Positions 10,715 through 21,162 of a DNA stretch of 64,000 nucleotides are shown one piece after another. Position 1 is the stretch's first letter; each line of letters starts with the position of its first letter. Position numbers and translations under genes: made by a program. The notes below the pieces were generated by a model. It was not told the origin of the DNA. It worked only from the letters and a program-made list of their open reading frames with translations, and made no database searches. The stretch lies in the NCBI GenBank assembly GCA_964016875.1, contig OZ024726.1, positions 52,688,825 to 52,752,824 of the forward strand, given 5' to 3'. The stretch is from Fallopia convolvulus (lineage: Eukaryota; Streptophyta; Magnoliopsida; Caryophyllales; Polygonaceae).

Positions 10715-13700
10715 GTGGCAGTGAGGGGGAACAGTACATGGGTCATTGACAGTGGATGCTCTAACCACATGACCGGAAACAAAGACAACCTCACCTCACT
10801 CCACCCAAAGGCCGAAGGAGGTCACGTGTCCTTTGGCAACAAAAATAAAGGGGAGATCATAGGAACAGGGGAAGTGCTACTCAACAAATCAATCAAGATC
10901 AGCAACGTTAATTTGGTGAAAGATCTGGGTTTCAATCTCTTGAGTGTTTCTCAAATATGTGATCAAGGGAACAACATTGTCACCTTTGATTCAAAAGAGT
11001 GTCTGGTGATCAACAAGAAAACCAACAAAATTATCCTCAAGGGAAGAAGATCCAACAACATTTATGTGGTGGATACAAAATTTGAGCCACCAAGGAAACT
11101 GTGCTTGGCAAGTTCCCTCGATGAAACGGAACTCTGGCACCGAAGGTTAGGACACGCAGGTATCAATCAAATCTTGAAGCTTTATCTACAGGATCTAGTC
11201 ATTGGTCTCCCACGAATCAACCTTGAAGGAGTCAAGATGTGCGAAGCATGTGTTCGTGGGAAGCAAACCAGGAGCTCGTTCAAACCCAAGAAGGTGGTCA
11301 GCACTACACGACCATTGGAACTAATTCACATGGATCTCTGTGGTCCCATGGACACTGAAAGCTACGGAGGAAAAAGGTACATGTATGTCTTAATTGATGA
11401 CTTTTCGAGATTTACATGGGTGCTTTTCTTGAGATCAAAATCAGATACCTTCAAAGAGTTCGAGAGACTGATCAAGAAGATGGAAGTAAGCATGGGAATC
11501 AAGCTCAAGTCACTCAGATTTGACCACGGAACTGAGTTCAGGAACTCAGAGTTCCTAAGGTACTGCGACAACAACGGTGTATCCCACAATTTCTCAGCTC
11601 CTCGGACCCCTCAACAAAATGGTGTGGTGGAAAGGAAAAACAGAACCTTGGAAGACATGGCAAGGACCATGATGCTAGAGAGTGGAGTTCCTCCAAGTTT
11701 CTGGGCTGAAGCCATCTCAACAGCTACTTACATTCTGAATCGAGCAATGACAAGGCCCATGATAAAAAAGACATCCTACGAGCTGATCAAAGGAAGAAAG
11801 CCAAACATCTCTCATCTAAGGCCCTTTGGATGCAAATGCTTCGTCCACAAAAATGGGAAGGACAACCTCGGCAAATTTGACCCCAGGAGCGATGAAGGGA
11901 TATTCCTGGGATACTCTTCCCAAAGCAAGGCGTACAGGGTCTACAACAAGAGGACCAAGAAGATAGAGGAAAGCATCCACGTCATCTTCGACGAGAAATC
12001 TGTAAAGATGGGAACAGAGGCCCAAGGAAAGGGAACTCTGTTCAAGCTGGTCAGACAAGAAGAAGACGACGACGAGGATGAACCAAGAAAGAGAGATGAA
12101 GACTATCCAAGTGGGAACAATGTCCCACAATCAGGGAACAACGAAGGAGATCAAAAATCTACAGATCAAAGCTCCTTTGAAGTTCCCTCCTCAACAGAAG
12201 AACCACAAGATGCTTCCAACTCTCTTGTTCCCCAAAATGAAAATATACCAGAATCTAGTGTTCAGGGGGAACAACGAGGGAACTCCGAAGAGAATCCTGA
12301 CGAAAGTCCCAGCGAAGAAGCTGAACACAACTGTTCCCCTGAGGAAGAGGAGGCTCAAGACACAGATGAAGAAGAGTCAAGGGAACAGGTTGACGTCTCA
12401 CACATTCGAACAAGAAACTACCACCAAAAGAGAGATCACCCCATCGACAACATCATCACTCTATATGACAAAGGTGTTCTAACTCGCTCCTCTCTCAATA
12501 ATTTTTGTGCTTTTAATGCCTTTGTCTCACTGGTGGAACCAAAAAGCATCAAAGAAGCCCTAAAGGACCCAGACTGGATCCAAGCCATGCAAGAAGAACT
12601 ACACCAATTTGAGATGAACAAGGTGTGGAAGCTAGTTCCTAAACCCAAAAACAAGAATATCATAGGAACTCGATGGGTCTTTCGGAACAAGCTAGATGAT
12701 ATTGGGGTCGTAGCTAGGAACAAGGCTCATTTGGTCGCTCAAGGCTATAGACAAGAAGAGGGGATCGACTATGACGAGACCTTCGCACCAGTTGCAAGGA
12801 TCGAGGCCATCCGTCTTCTCATAGCCTATGCAGCCCACAAAGGATTCAAGCTATACCAGATGGATGTGAAGACGGCATTTCTAAATGGGCACCTCAAAGA
12901 AGAAGTATACGTAGCTCAACCCCCAGGATTCGAAGATGAGAAGCTACCCAACCACGTCTACTTCCTGGAGAGGGCCCTCTACGGACTCAAACAAGCTCCT
13001 CGAGCATGGTATGACAGGTTTGCTCAGTTCCTTCTGTCTCATGGATACCTTCGAGGTTCCATAGACAAAACTCTTTTCCTTAAGAAAGAGTCTAAGGATA
13101 TCTTGATTGTTCAAGTTTATGTTGATGACATTGTTTTTGGAGCAACTAACGAAACTCTTGTAGAGAAATTTAAGGACCTCATGAGCAGTGAGTTTGAGAT
13201 GAGTCTCATAGGGGAACTCACGTTCTTCCTAGGACTCCAGATATCTCAAACAAAGGAGGGAACCAGGATTCATCAACAGAAATACATCAGAGAAATGCTA
13301 GTCAAGTATGGGATGGACCACTCAAGGCCCATCGACACTCCCATCTCACCAAATTCCAGGCTCAATGCCGATGAAACAGGGGTAAGTGTCGATCAAAGGA
13401 ACTTTAGAGGTATGATTGGCTCTCTCCTATACTTAACTGCTAGTAGGCCCGATATTATGTTCTCAGTGTGCTTATGTGCACGTTTTCAAGCTAATCCCAA
13501 AGAATCACACCTGAAAGAGGTGAAGAGGATTTTCAGGTACCTCAAAGGGAACGACAACTTGTGCCTCTGGTATCCAAGGAACAGTTCCCTTGAGCTCATC
13601 GCTTATACAGATGCAGATTTTGCTGGGCACCTAGTTGATAGAAAGAGCACATCAGGAATGGCCCAGTTCCTTGGGTCATGCTTAGTCTCATGGGGATCCA

Positions 13701-14062
13701 AGAAGCAAAATTCAGTGGCACTCTCCACAGCTGAAGCAGAATACGTGGCTACCGCATCATGTTGTTCCCAAGTACTATGGCTCAAGTCCCAACTTCAGGA
13801 TTACGGTATGTCATTTGGCCCAGTTCCTATACTCTGTGATAACACTAGTTCCATTAACATCTCTAAAAATCCTGTGCATCATTCTAGGACTAAGCACATA
13901 GACATTAGGCATCATTTTCTACGTGACAATGTTGAAAATGGGAACATCTTTATGCAACACTGTAGAACGGAAGAGCAAATTGCGGACATTCTCACCAAAG
14001 CTTTAGACAGACGTCCCTACCAGCGTTTTCGAATGCTTCTAGGGATGATAACTCTAAACTAA
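10715..14062 (+). CDS. Copia protease-integrase-RT-RNase H polyprotein of element B
   Basis: An open 1115-codon frame without a nearby ATG start; the first codon is GTG directly after the acceptor-like tract, so it is expressed by splicing, recoding or readthrough from gag. Domains in order: aspartic protease (WVIDSGCSNHMTG, Asp about residue 12); GAG-pre-integrase (LWHRRLGHAG, CEACVRGKQ); integrase with catalytic D207, D270 and E306 (MDLCGPM, DHGTEF, PQQNGVVERKN); acidic linker; reverse transcriptase (QMDVKTAFLNG, YVDD at 802-805); RNase H (DADFAGHL, LSTAEAEYVATA). All catalytic residues I can place are present. It ends in TAA followed by ACAAGTCCC. The gag frame upstream is the same frame. 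Confidence 0.96.
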   Translation: MAVRGNSTWVIDSGCSNHMTGNKDNLTSLHPKAEGGHVSFGNKNKGEIIGTGEVLLNKSIKISNVNLVKDLGFNLLSVSQICDQGNNIVTFDSKECLVINKKTNKIILKGRRSNNIYVVDTKFEPPRKLCLASSLDETELWHRRLGHAGINQILKLYLQDLVIGLPRINLEGVKMCEACVRGKQTRSSFKPKKVVSTTRPLELIHMDLCGPMDTESYGGKRYMYVLIDDFSRFTWVLFLRSKSDTFKEFERLIKKMEVSMGIKLKSLRFDHGTEFRNSEFLRYCDNNGVSHNFSAPRTPQQNGVVERKNRTLEDMARTMMLESGVPPSFWAEAISTATYILNRAMTRPMIKKTSYELIKGRKPNISHLRPFGCKCFVHKNGKDNLGKFDPRSDEGIFLGYSSQSKAYRVYNKRTKKIEESIHVIFDEKSVKMGTEAQGKGTLFKLVRQEEDDDEDEPRKRDEDYPSGNNVPQSGNNEGDQKSTDQSSFEVPSSTEEPQDASNSLVPQNENIPESSVQGEQRGNSEENPDESPSEEAEHNCSPEEEEAQDTDEEESREQVDVSHIRTRNYHQKRDHPIDNIITLYDKGVLTRSSLNNFCAFNAFVSLVEPKSIKEALKDPDWIQAMQEELHQFEMNKVWKLVPKPKNKNIIGTRWVFRNKLDDIGVVARNKAHLVAQGYRQEEGIDYDETFAPVARIEAIRLLIAYAAHKGFKLYQMDVKTAFLNGHLKEEVYVAQPPGFEDEKLPNHVYFLERALYGLKQAPRAWYDRFAQFLLSHGYLRGSIDKTLFLKKESKDILIVQVYVDDIVFGATNETLVEKFKDLMSSEFEMSLIGELTFFLGLQISQTKEGTRIHQQKYIREMLVKYGMDHSRPIDTPISPNSRLNADETGVSVDQRNFRGMIGSLLYLTASRPDIMFSVCLCARFQANPKESHLKEVKRIFRYLKGNDNLCLWYPRNSSLELIAYTDADFAGHLVDRKSTSGMAQFLGSCLVSWGSKKQNSVALSTAEAEYVATASCCSQVLWLKSQLQDYGMSFGPVPILCDNTSSINISKNPVHHSRTKHIDIRHHFLRDNVENGNIFMQHCRTEEQIADILTKALDRRPYQRFRMLLGMITLN

Positions 14063-14823
14063 ACAAGTCCCTGTTTGTCTCTCCCTCAATGCTTGATTAG
14101 TATAACTCGAAATGCATTATAGGGAACTGTAGGACTCATTGCTTTCATTTTGCCATATTACTAGTCTAGAGCATGATATGTATAGAGGAACATTATTTCT
14201 TTTGGCCCAAAATGATCAACCAGAGTTCCCTTTAACCCTCTATACAAGCCACTATGACGGTTGATCATAAAACCTACCCTAAGCTAAGGGTCAGACAAAC
14301 GCTTCTCATGAGCCAAACTCTTTATCCCTTAATCGAGTTGCAATTGTCTGGTTCTCTTTTGAGTTCCCTAGCCTCACAGAAAATTGAGTGTGAGTTCCCT
14401 TAACCTCTCCACTCAAAATGACCTTTCCAAAGATCATGGGAACTGATGGGCAAAAGCAGGGGAACACTGGATCTGAAAAGATGAAACTTCACTAGGGAAA
14501 CGGGAAATTGTGTCAGACTCTGAAGCGTTTTGGGCCAAGCATTCAAAAATCAAAAGACTTCCCAAGGAAGAAAACGACGCGTGTTAGAGGCGTGTTATGG
14601 AAGTTGAAACGATCCTCCGAACTCATTGGCCAACGGTTATCGAGGTCTTCCTAACCTTCCCTTTCTACCCTCGTCTCTCTCTCTCTCACATAAAAACCCT
14701 ACTTTACCACTTTTGGGTTCCTTCCTCCTCATCCTTCCCTGTCATTCTCTTCCTCTGCAACTTTGCCTCCTCCCTCTTTCGAGAAAACTTCCAAAAATCT
14801 TCTCTTCCCCAAACTTTTCTCAA
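14063..14823 (+). other. Spacer between pol and env-like ORF of element B
   Basis: No gene is visible before the likely ORF3 start at 14824. TTTGGCCCAAAAT near 14201 and the hairpin that follows match element A in place and shape. Confidence 0.7.
14212..14268 (+). promoter_or_regulatory. Conserved hairpin in pol/ORF3 spacer (element B)
   Basis: The arms ATGATCAACC (14212-14221) and GGTTGATCAT (14259-14268) pair perfectly over a 37-base loop. Against element A, stem position 3 changes A-T to G-C and position 5 changes C-G to T-A, with both partners changed each time. This is covariation, but from only two sequences. Confidence 0.65.
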
Positions 14824-17061
14824 ATGGCTCCAGCTCATTCTTATGCCGAGATGAAGGCATGGATTCAAGAACATCCTAAAGCCCTTTTTCTCTCTATGAT
14901 GGACGACATCGAGAAAGAGCAAGATGCAGCTCTTCGCGATATGCTCATCGAGGGACTTTACAATTATGTAAGTCCCTTTCTTCCTCCTCCCTCGGCAGCG
15001 CAACCTCCAGCGCCGCCGACCTCCACTCTTCCTCCACCTCCCTCTTCCTCCGCAATTGTCATCGTCAACAGTTTCGGATCCGAACCCCCTTCCAAACATG
15101 AGAGACCCAAACAATCCAAATCCAAACATCACTCCTCCAAATCCAAACATCACTCCTCAAAACCCAAATACAAATCCTCCAAACGCAAACACTTAGAGAT
15201 CTCTTCCTCCCCCCTTCACTCCGAAAAGAAGAAACCCCACTTCAGATTCGAAGAATACCTGAACTGCTCCAAACCCACCTCCTGTGTCGAAAAACCCCCA
15301 CTCATTTTTCCCCTTCCTTCCACCTCTGGGAACTCTCAATCCCAGCATCAACCTCCACCACCTCCTGTTCAAACCAATTCCACAACTCCCCCTTCTTCTC
15401 TCCCCATCACTGAGGGAACTTCCAACCTCCCTCACTCGTCACCAAAGCACACTCCTCCACCATCCTCCCCTAGAGTTCCCCCACCCACCTCCCCCATTAC
15501 CAAATCACCCACCTCAAAATCTGCCCCTGGGACCTCAAGTCCCAAGGCTCAAACCCCTACTCCTCCTCCTTCCACACCCAAGATCCCAACTCCACAACAT
15601 TCTCCTCCACCTCCATCTTCTCCCACCACGATAAAACTCCCTTCCCCACCTCCTTCGGCCCATAAAACCATCGACCTCGATTCTGACGAGGATGATCTCC
15701 CCATTGGAGTCATCGCTCGCAAAAAGGCCAAGGAACTGCCACCCATTCTCATGGGCACTGCGGAAGAGGAAGCCCGACTCAAAGACCTCGAGGAAGAATT
15801 CCGAGGCGCACTCACAGGGCCTTCCGAAGGCCAAGGGGGCAAGGCCCAAGAAGAAGGGAACCAAGCACCAACCAATGGTGTTGGGCAAGGCAGTCATCAT
15901 CAAGAAGATGACGAGGAGGAAACAGAGCTGACCTCCTCCGACGATGAAGGGACCTCCAATGACGACACTGAAGAATACGAGGAGGCCACCACTGCCACAG
16001 AGCCTGCCGGCATCCCAACTCCTGGAAACCAAATGGTGGTGTCGGCACAGGTCCCAGAGGAAAGGACCCGCCCCCTGATGATCGAAGTGGCTGATCCCCC
16101 TCAGCAAAAAGGAAAGACTACGGTCTCTAGGGGGAACACAAAGAAGAAAGGGAAAGGAACTGTGCCCAAGAAAATCCATATCTCTGAGAATCGCAAGCTC
16201 CTTCCCCCTCTCATCCTCTCAGAAACACAGCTCAACGAACAAGGGCTAGGGCAACTATAGGAATTGATCAAGGCCCAAGGATGGGAACACATGTGTGGCG
16301 AGGCTGTGAGTATTGACCCCGCTCAGGTGCGCCGATTCTACAATAATTTTGTGGTCCACGACAACGGCACCAAGGGAACTCTCTCCCTTGAAGGCGATGA
16401 CTTCATCTTCACCACATCCACCATCCGCCTTCAACTACAGGTCCCTGTCTAGGGCCTCCAGGAACTTTCCGCCAAGAGCTGGGGCGACTACAACAGCGCG
16501 GTGATCTATAACACGATCTATGAGGGCCGTGTTCCCACCATTGGCACCTCTACCCATCACCTGTCCCTCATTGCAACGCTGGCCCATCAATTCATCATCA
16601 ACATGGTGATCCCTCACCAGGAGAAGCGCCTTGTTATCAACATCCCTGATGCCATTATCCTCTACCACTTCCTCCTCAAAAAGCCCATAAATCTTCCTCG
16701 CATAATTCTCGGGCACATGGAGAAGTGCATGGCTTCCAAATCCCACTCCCTCCCTTACGCTGGCCTAATCAAGAAACTCTTGCTCAAAGAGGGCCTCTAG
16801 GACACCTCCAGAGAAGAGGTCACCATAGGAAGGGAACCGGACATTTCTGTCGTCCAGAAAATGCACCACTCTGAGCCAGTGGAGGAACACGAAAGGCTGC
16901 CATCTGGTGAAGACACCCAGGATGGGAACACTCCAGTGTTGGTGCACATTGCCAACACTCTCGACAAGATGGCTAGGGACCAAGAAAAGATGGCAAGGGA
17001 CCAAGAACAAATCGCTCGAGGCCAAGAAAAAGCTGGTCCAAGTCTTGACACGGCTTTGTGA
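14824..17061 (+). pseudogene. Env-like/ORF3 protein of element B with three in-frame TAG codons
   Basis: The likely start is ATG at 14824 (MAPAHSYAEMKAW), not the longer upstream frame. The N-terminal part is followed by a long Pro/Ser/Thr-rich region (15000-15660), an acidic stretch, and the block shared with A and C (KAQGWEHMC, VVHDNGTKG, MVIPHQEKRLV, CMASKSHSLPYAG). The end repeats KMARDQE-like heptads (16970-17030). Three codons in one frame are TAG (16258-16260, 16450-16452, 16798-16800), standing where A or C have Trp/Gln, Glu and Tyr. The frame otherwise stays open to TGA at 17059-17061. Function unknown; no membrane segment is seen. Confidence 0.78.
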
Positions 17062-17450
17062 TGCCCTGTTCCCACCAAGCCCATGATCTTTTCCTTCTTT
17101 TTCCTAGCCTCAATGTTCCCACAAATATTTTTTTTTTGGCTCCTCTGTACATATTTTGCTTAAGTAATGCAATGGCTTTTAGTATGATTGCGTGTTCCTT
17201 TCTTTCCTTATCTATGTGTTTACTTGTTTTCGATGATGTCAAAAGGGGGAAAGACAAAAAATGCGAGATGAGTTAAGTTGAAAAGATATCATAAAATACG
17301 CTATAGCTAAGGGGGAACAACTGCATAAAAAGCTAAGTACGAACTCAGTGATTCACAAGAAGTGGCTCCCTAGGAACTCATCTGCATATCATGCTTTGAA
17401 ATACTTGCTGATTTTTGTGATAGGTTTGTCATCATCAAAAAGGGGGAAAT
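17062..17450 (+). promoter_or_regulatory. 3' noncoding region with two polypurine tracts (element B)
   Basis: TTCGATGATGTCAAAAGGGG lies near 17229, and the LTR-adjacent AAAAAGGGGGAAA ends at 17449. The second is preceded by GTTTGTCATCATCAAAA (17424-17440), which is complementary at 16 of 17 positions to a motif inside the LTR (17512-17528). No gene. Confidence 0.78.
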
Positions 17451-18504
17451 TGTTGGAACGATGTTGGGACCTCCGGTTCTAAACATCGAAACAACGATAC
17501 AGTTCTCCGAGTTTTGATAATGACAAACGCTATAAAGGAACTAATGTGCTTTGATCAAGTATTTCTAAGGAACACAGGTTGAGCAAAGAACTTCCATGAT
17601 GATCAAAGATCACAGAAGCACACAATTAAGAGTTCCCATCAAGGGAACTCTGAAGATGAAAGTTCCCATGTAATGGGAACTCCTAGGAATGACCAGAGAA
17701 CACAGGTTTACACGATGAAGAGTTTCTCTCAAAGGAACTCTGAAGAGGACAGTTCTCACGACATGGGAACTCACATGTGAGGACAAGGACCGATCAGCGC
17801 ATATCACGGGATCCTGTCTTGGACAGGATGAAGGCACAGTCTGAGGAGTAGACTGTCACGATTGATCCAACGGTCCGATCACTTCAAGAAGTTGACCTAA
17901 TTCAAATTGAAGTCACATGTGAAGAAAATACAACTTGGGCATCAAGCAAAAGGCATTTCAGACACAAATGAAAGATACGAATGAAGCCCAAGTTCACTCG
18001 AGTATAAAGCCAAATGAATAGTACTCGGATTGTGTACTTCTCCCAGAACTCACAAATACCCACAACAGAGAAAGAGAAAGAAAAAGAGAAGTCCCTGGCG
18101 GCGAGTGTCTGATCTCGACGACGGTGAAGCCAAGTTCCCAGGAGCAAGGGAACTGCGATTCGGTGTAAGGTTTGAGTTACTTATTTAGTGATTGTTGTTC
18201 GCTTAGGAACTCAGTTGAGAAGATTCATTAGTGTTGCTAGAGTTAGGTAGAACTCGTAGGAACAGAGAAGTTTGAATCTGGCTGTTTGTAACTAAGGAAC
18301 AAATCAATAATATAAGTAAGTCATTCAAAATCCTCCAAGCGGAAGTAGAGGTTTACCCATACAACTAGTTGGTTGTAGTGGGGTTCCTCTATAAGGAACT
18401 GTGTTCACTCTGTCCTTTTAATACTTGCGATATTTTCTTCCGCTGCCTTGGGAACAGCTTAACAGCCAGTTCCCAAGCTCTAGCTAACCGGTTACGATCC
18501 AACA
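17451..18504 (+). repeat. 3' LTR of element B
   Basis: Starts TGTTGGAACGATG after the polypurine tract and ends ATCCAACA, followed by the target duplication CTAGT. About 98% identical by eye to the 5' LTR. Confidence 0.97.
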
Positions 18505-18955
18505 CTAGTAGAATTGTATAGTCGGAATCCGCTGTCTCTAGTTGACAAGCTCGGTGCCGAACGATCTGCTCTCCGAATGAAACGCTTCATCTCCAAAAAT
18601 TTCCGCTAGTGTCGAACGAGCCCTAAATCGTAATGGTCCAAAGTGAGAATCCTCCATTAGAGAGTGGAGAGTGAAGTTGGTGGGTTCAAATTGAGAGGGA
18701 AGCTTAGTTAGTTCCACATGATTATATCAATCTGTATTTAATTAAGTTATCCATCAACATTTGTTCGTGGTTCTCATTCAGTGCAAGGACTATCTGAGCT
18801 AGCAATTGATGGAATGGATCGACCATTCCTTTATAGACCACCAACCCCTTATAGGAGGATTAGTAGCCATATTGTTAAACAGTAGAGAAACTATAGTAAA
18901 CATTAATTGATATGTGATTGACGTGATTTTACAAAGGGTGTAAACAATTTGTTAC
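18505..18955. other. Flank of element B, no gene recognised
   Basis: These bases lie where the transmembrane and kinase exons of the adjacent minus-strand receptor-like gene would be expected. I find no kinase motif in any frame. No other feature is clear. Confidence 0.5.
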
Positions 18956-20467
18956 CTAGAATCAACTCCCGTGGCACAACCAGGTTAGCTGGCGGTGGCG
19001 GACAATGAAAGGTGTTGTTTCCGGCGGAAATACAGTCGTCTGGGCATTGCCAGCACTCTGCTATGGCTGAGAATTAAACAAAAATATAGTCCCGTATCAA
19101 AATACATACCGTTTAATTAGGACTAGACTTGCCAATCAGGTTGGGTCACTTACCATTGTTTATTTTCAAAATTGAAAATTTTCACAAATTTCCTTCATAT
19201 TTCACTATATATATATAAGCGGTACCCTCGCCTATAGAACTATAAGAATTAATGATTTATCATTTTCAGCTTGACATAACCTTAATTATAGTTCAAAGCT
19301 GTTCATTTCATGTATTATCAAATTCCGTGAGCTACCATGTGAAATTTCATGGGCTACGTATCTTAGTACACAATTCCAGTGGGTTTCACCTAAAACCAAT
19401 TGGCAATAGGAGGAGTAATCCAACGATATTATTACATATTTTGACAACCATAAGGTAGATAAGGATTGCCGTAATAATTCTCACTCTTACATACCTTGAC
19501 AACCATAAGGTAGATAAGGATTGCCGTGATAATTCTCACTCTTGCAGGTGCAACGGTAACCCCCATCGCTCCCCTTAACGCACGACGAATTGGAGTACTT
19601 TTGGGAGTTGACCTCCAAATCTTCAACCCTCCATTGCAACACGGTAGGAGCTTCCTCAAACTCCGATAAATTCCTGCTTACGGCCCTGCTTTGCAAATAA
19701 GAAAGATCGACCACAACGGCAGTCACCGGCTGGTCCGGCTCTGAAACGTTCTCATCAGCAAAGTTGAGAAAGTTCATCTCAATGAAATCGTGGAACGTGG
19801 GTATAGAGGATTGGCAGCACTCGAGACCGTAGCATGTCTTATTAGGCCAAGATCTTGGTTTAGCATCCTTGATGCAAGCAGTAGCGCATCCAACCACGGT
19901 TTCATTTTTCTCATCCCTAATCAGCACCGCACCACCGCTGCATCCGCCTACAAGTAAGGAGTTGCGCCCCTCGCCCATAAGGCGGTACGGGCTTCCCTTC
20001 ATATCCAGACGCTTCCACGCGTACAGCTCTTCTCCGGAGATTTTTAGCAAGTCAAAGGAGCCCCTTGTTGACACGGAATTATCTGTTGACATGGCTCCAA
20101 AAGTTATACGGGTGACTACCTCACCCGTCTCCTCGTACGAGGGAGGCGAGTAGAATATCTTTTGCTTTACGTAAATATCTGTCCATTTAAGGCTGTGGAG
20201 CAACGGTCTCGGAGGATCGTATCGTTTGTTGCAGATGATGCTGAACGAGGGGTTGTGGGAGCAGCTTGAGGCTTTAGAGTTGTCGGTGTCGAAGTCGATG
20301 CCGAACGGGTAAGGGATTTGGACGTTCCCGCAACGATCTTCACAGCCCGGCAGCGCCACCCGAGGATTTCCAGTGGTGGCGCCAGAAGATGGGAAGAGTG
20401 CTAAGGATGATACTATTAGCAATACGGCTGCTAGGGGGACCAATGTAGCAGCCCACGCCGGAAGCAT
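18956..20467 (-). CDS. Wall-associated-kinase-like gene, extracellular exons only
   Basis: Exon 1 (20467-19495) begins MLPAWAATLVPLAAVLLIVS, a signal peptide, then a galacturonan-binding GUB_WAK domain (GCEDRCGNVQIPYPFGI, CSHNPSFSIICN, WPNKTCYGLECCQSS) and an EGF-like start ending GNPYLPYGCQ. The donor CAAG|GTATGT is strong. A likely exon 2 (19066-18956) follows acceptor TTCTCAG and reads AIAECWQCPDDCISAGNNTF, a Cys-rich EGF-like continuation in phase. In this family an extracellular pectin-binding part is joined to a membrane span and a Ser/Thr kinase. Neither is found between 18955 and element B, so the gene is truncated or its last exon lies elsewhere. Exon 1 without splicing would give a secreted 326-residue protein. 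Confidence 0.8.
19437..19548 (-). repeat. 56-bp tandem duplication across the WAK-like exon 1 end
   Basis: The segment encoding the tail of the EGF-like start (ENY-GNPYLPYGCQ) is repeated: one copy at about 19493-19548 in the exon and one at about 19437-19492 in the intron. The exon copy ends CAAGGTATGTAAGAG and provides the donor site. The intron copy reads CAAAATATG and has lost it. Confidence 0.85.
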
Positions 20468-20879
20468 TGCTGCTCTTGTGCTTTCTTTCCTAAGTATGCT
20501 TGATAAATTACGTACGGCACGTATGATTGTCGATCAGGTCTTAAAATATATATTATATGCGTCAGTGTCACAGTGTGTGCTGGTTAATCACTGTCTTGGC
20601 CAGATCTTTTTTGTATATCATAATACAGTAAGAGCGGGTTTACAGCAGTACTACGTTTTCAGATTATTATCTTTTTTCCACTTGAAAGTGAGTCTCTTTT
20701 GATTAACGAAAAGTAAAACCAATCGGACAAAGTGATATAAATGTATAATGTAAAAGAGATAAATTGATTGCAACATAAATATTATTAAAAGTACACCCAA
20801 TATATGTAGATATATTGTGGTTCAAGTGAAGACACTTTTAATTCTACAGTGACGATAAATTCCAACCATTGATAATATA
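20468..20879 (-). promoter_or_regulatory. Upstream region of the WAK-like gene
   Basis: No gene. On the minus strand a TATA-like run (TATAATATATATTTT, 20545-20558) lies about 80 bases before the ATG and could be the core promoter. The next 300 bases hold nothing recognisable before a MITE at 20880. Confidence 0.45.
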
Positions 20880-21136
20880 CTCCCTCCGTTCACAATACTT
20901 GATCTTAGATAAAATTTCACACATATTAAGGAATTTTTTTCTTGTCAAATTACCCCTATTAAATACTCATTGTTTTTTTCTCAATTGCCTTGGGAGATTC
21001 ACCCAAAAAAAAGAAAAGTTGGGATATGTGTAATGTGGGGTATACATAAGGGTATAAATGGAAAAAAAAAAATTACATAAACATCTATTTTGAAACATAA
21101 AAGGCTTTAAGAACAAGTATTGTGAAACTAAGGGGG
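20880..21136. mobile_element. Stowaway-type MITE
   Basis: The left end CTCCCTCCGTTCACAATACT and the reverse complement of the right end (CCCCCTTAGTTTCACAATAC) form imperfect terminal inverted repeats, with TA on each side (20878-20879 and 21137-21138). The 257-bp interior is AT-rich and non-coding. Confidence 0.75.
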
Positions 21137-21162
21137 TACTACTTATAACATAGACTCACATT

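Larger units (their letters stand above)
7144..18504 (+). mobile_element. Complete Sirevirus-like Ty1/copia element B
   Basis: Two LTRs of about 1055 bases (roughly 20 differences counted by eye, near 2%) bound an 11.4-kb element flanked by a perfect 5-bp target duplication CTAGT (7139-7143 and 18505-18509). Order: LTR, tRNA-Met primer site, gag, protease-integrase-RT-RNase H, spacer, env-like ORF, double polypurine tract, LTR. Pol is open throughout. Gag carries a plastid DNA insertion and the env-like ORF has three TAG codons, so the copy is probably not autonomous as it stands. Confidence 0.97.

Noticed and set aside
14626..14823. Upstream extension of the element B ORF3 (start at 14626)
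   Set aside because: The extension has leader-like composition (LPFLPSSLSLSHK), no counterpart in A or C, and a well-placed ATG lies at 14824.
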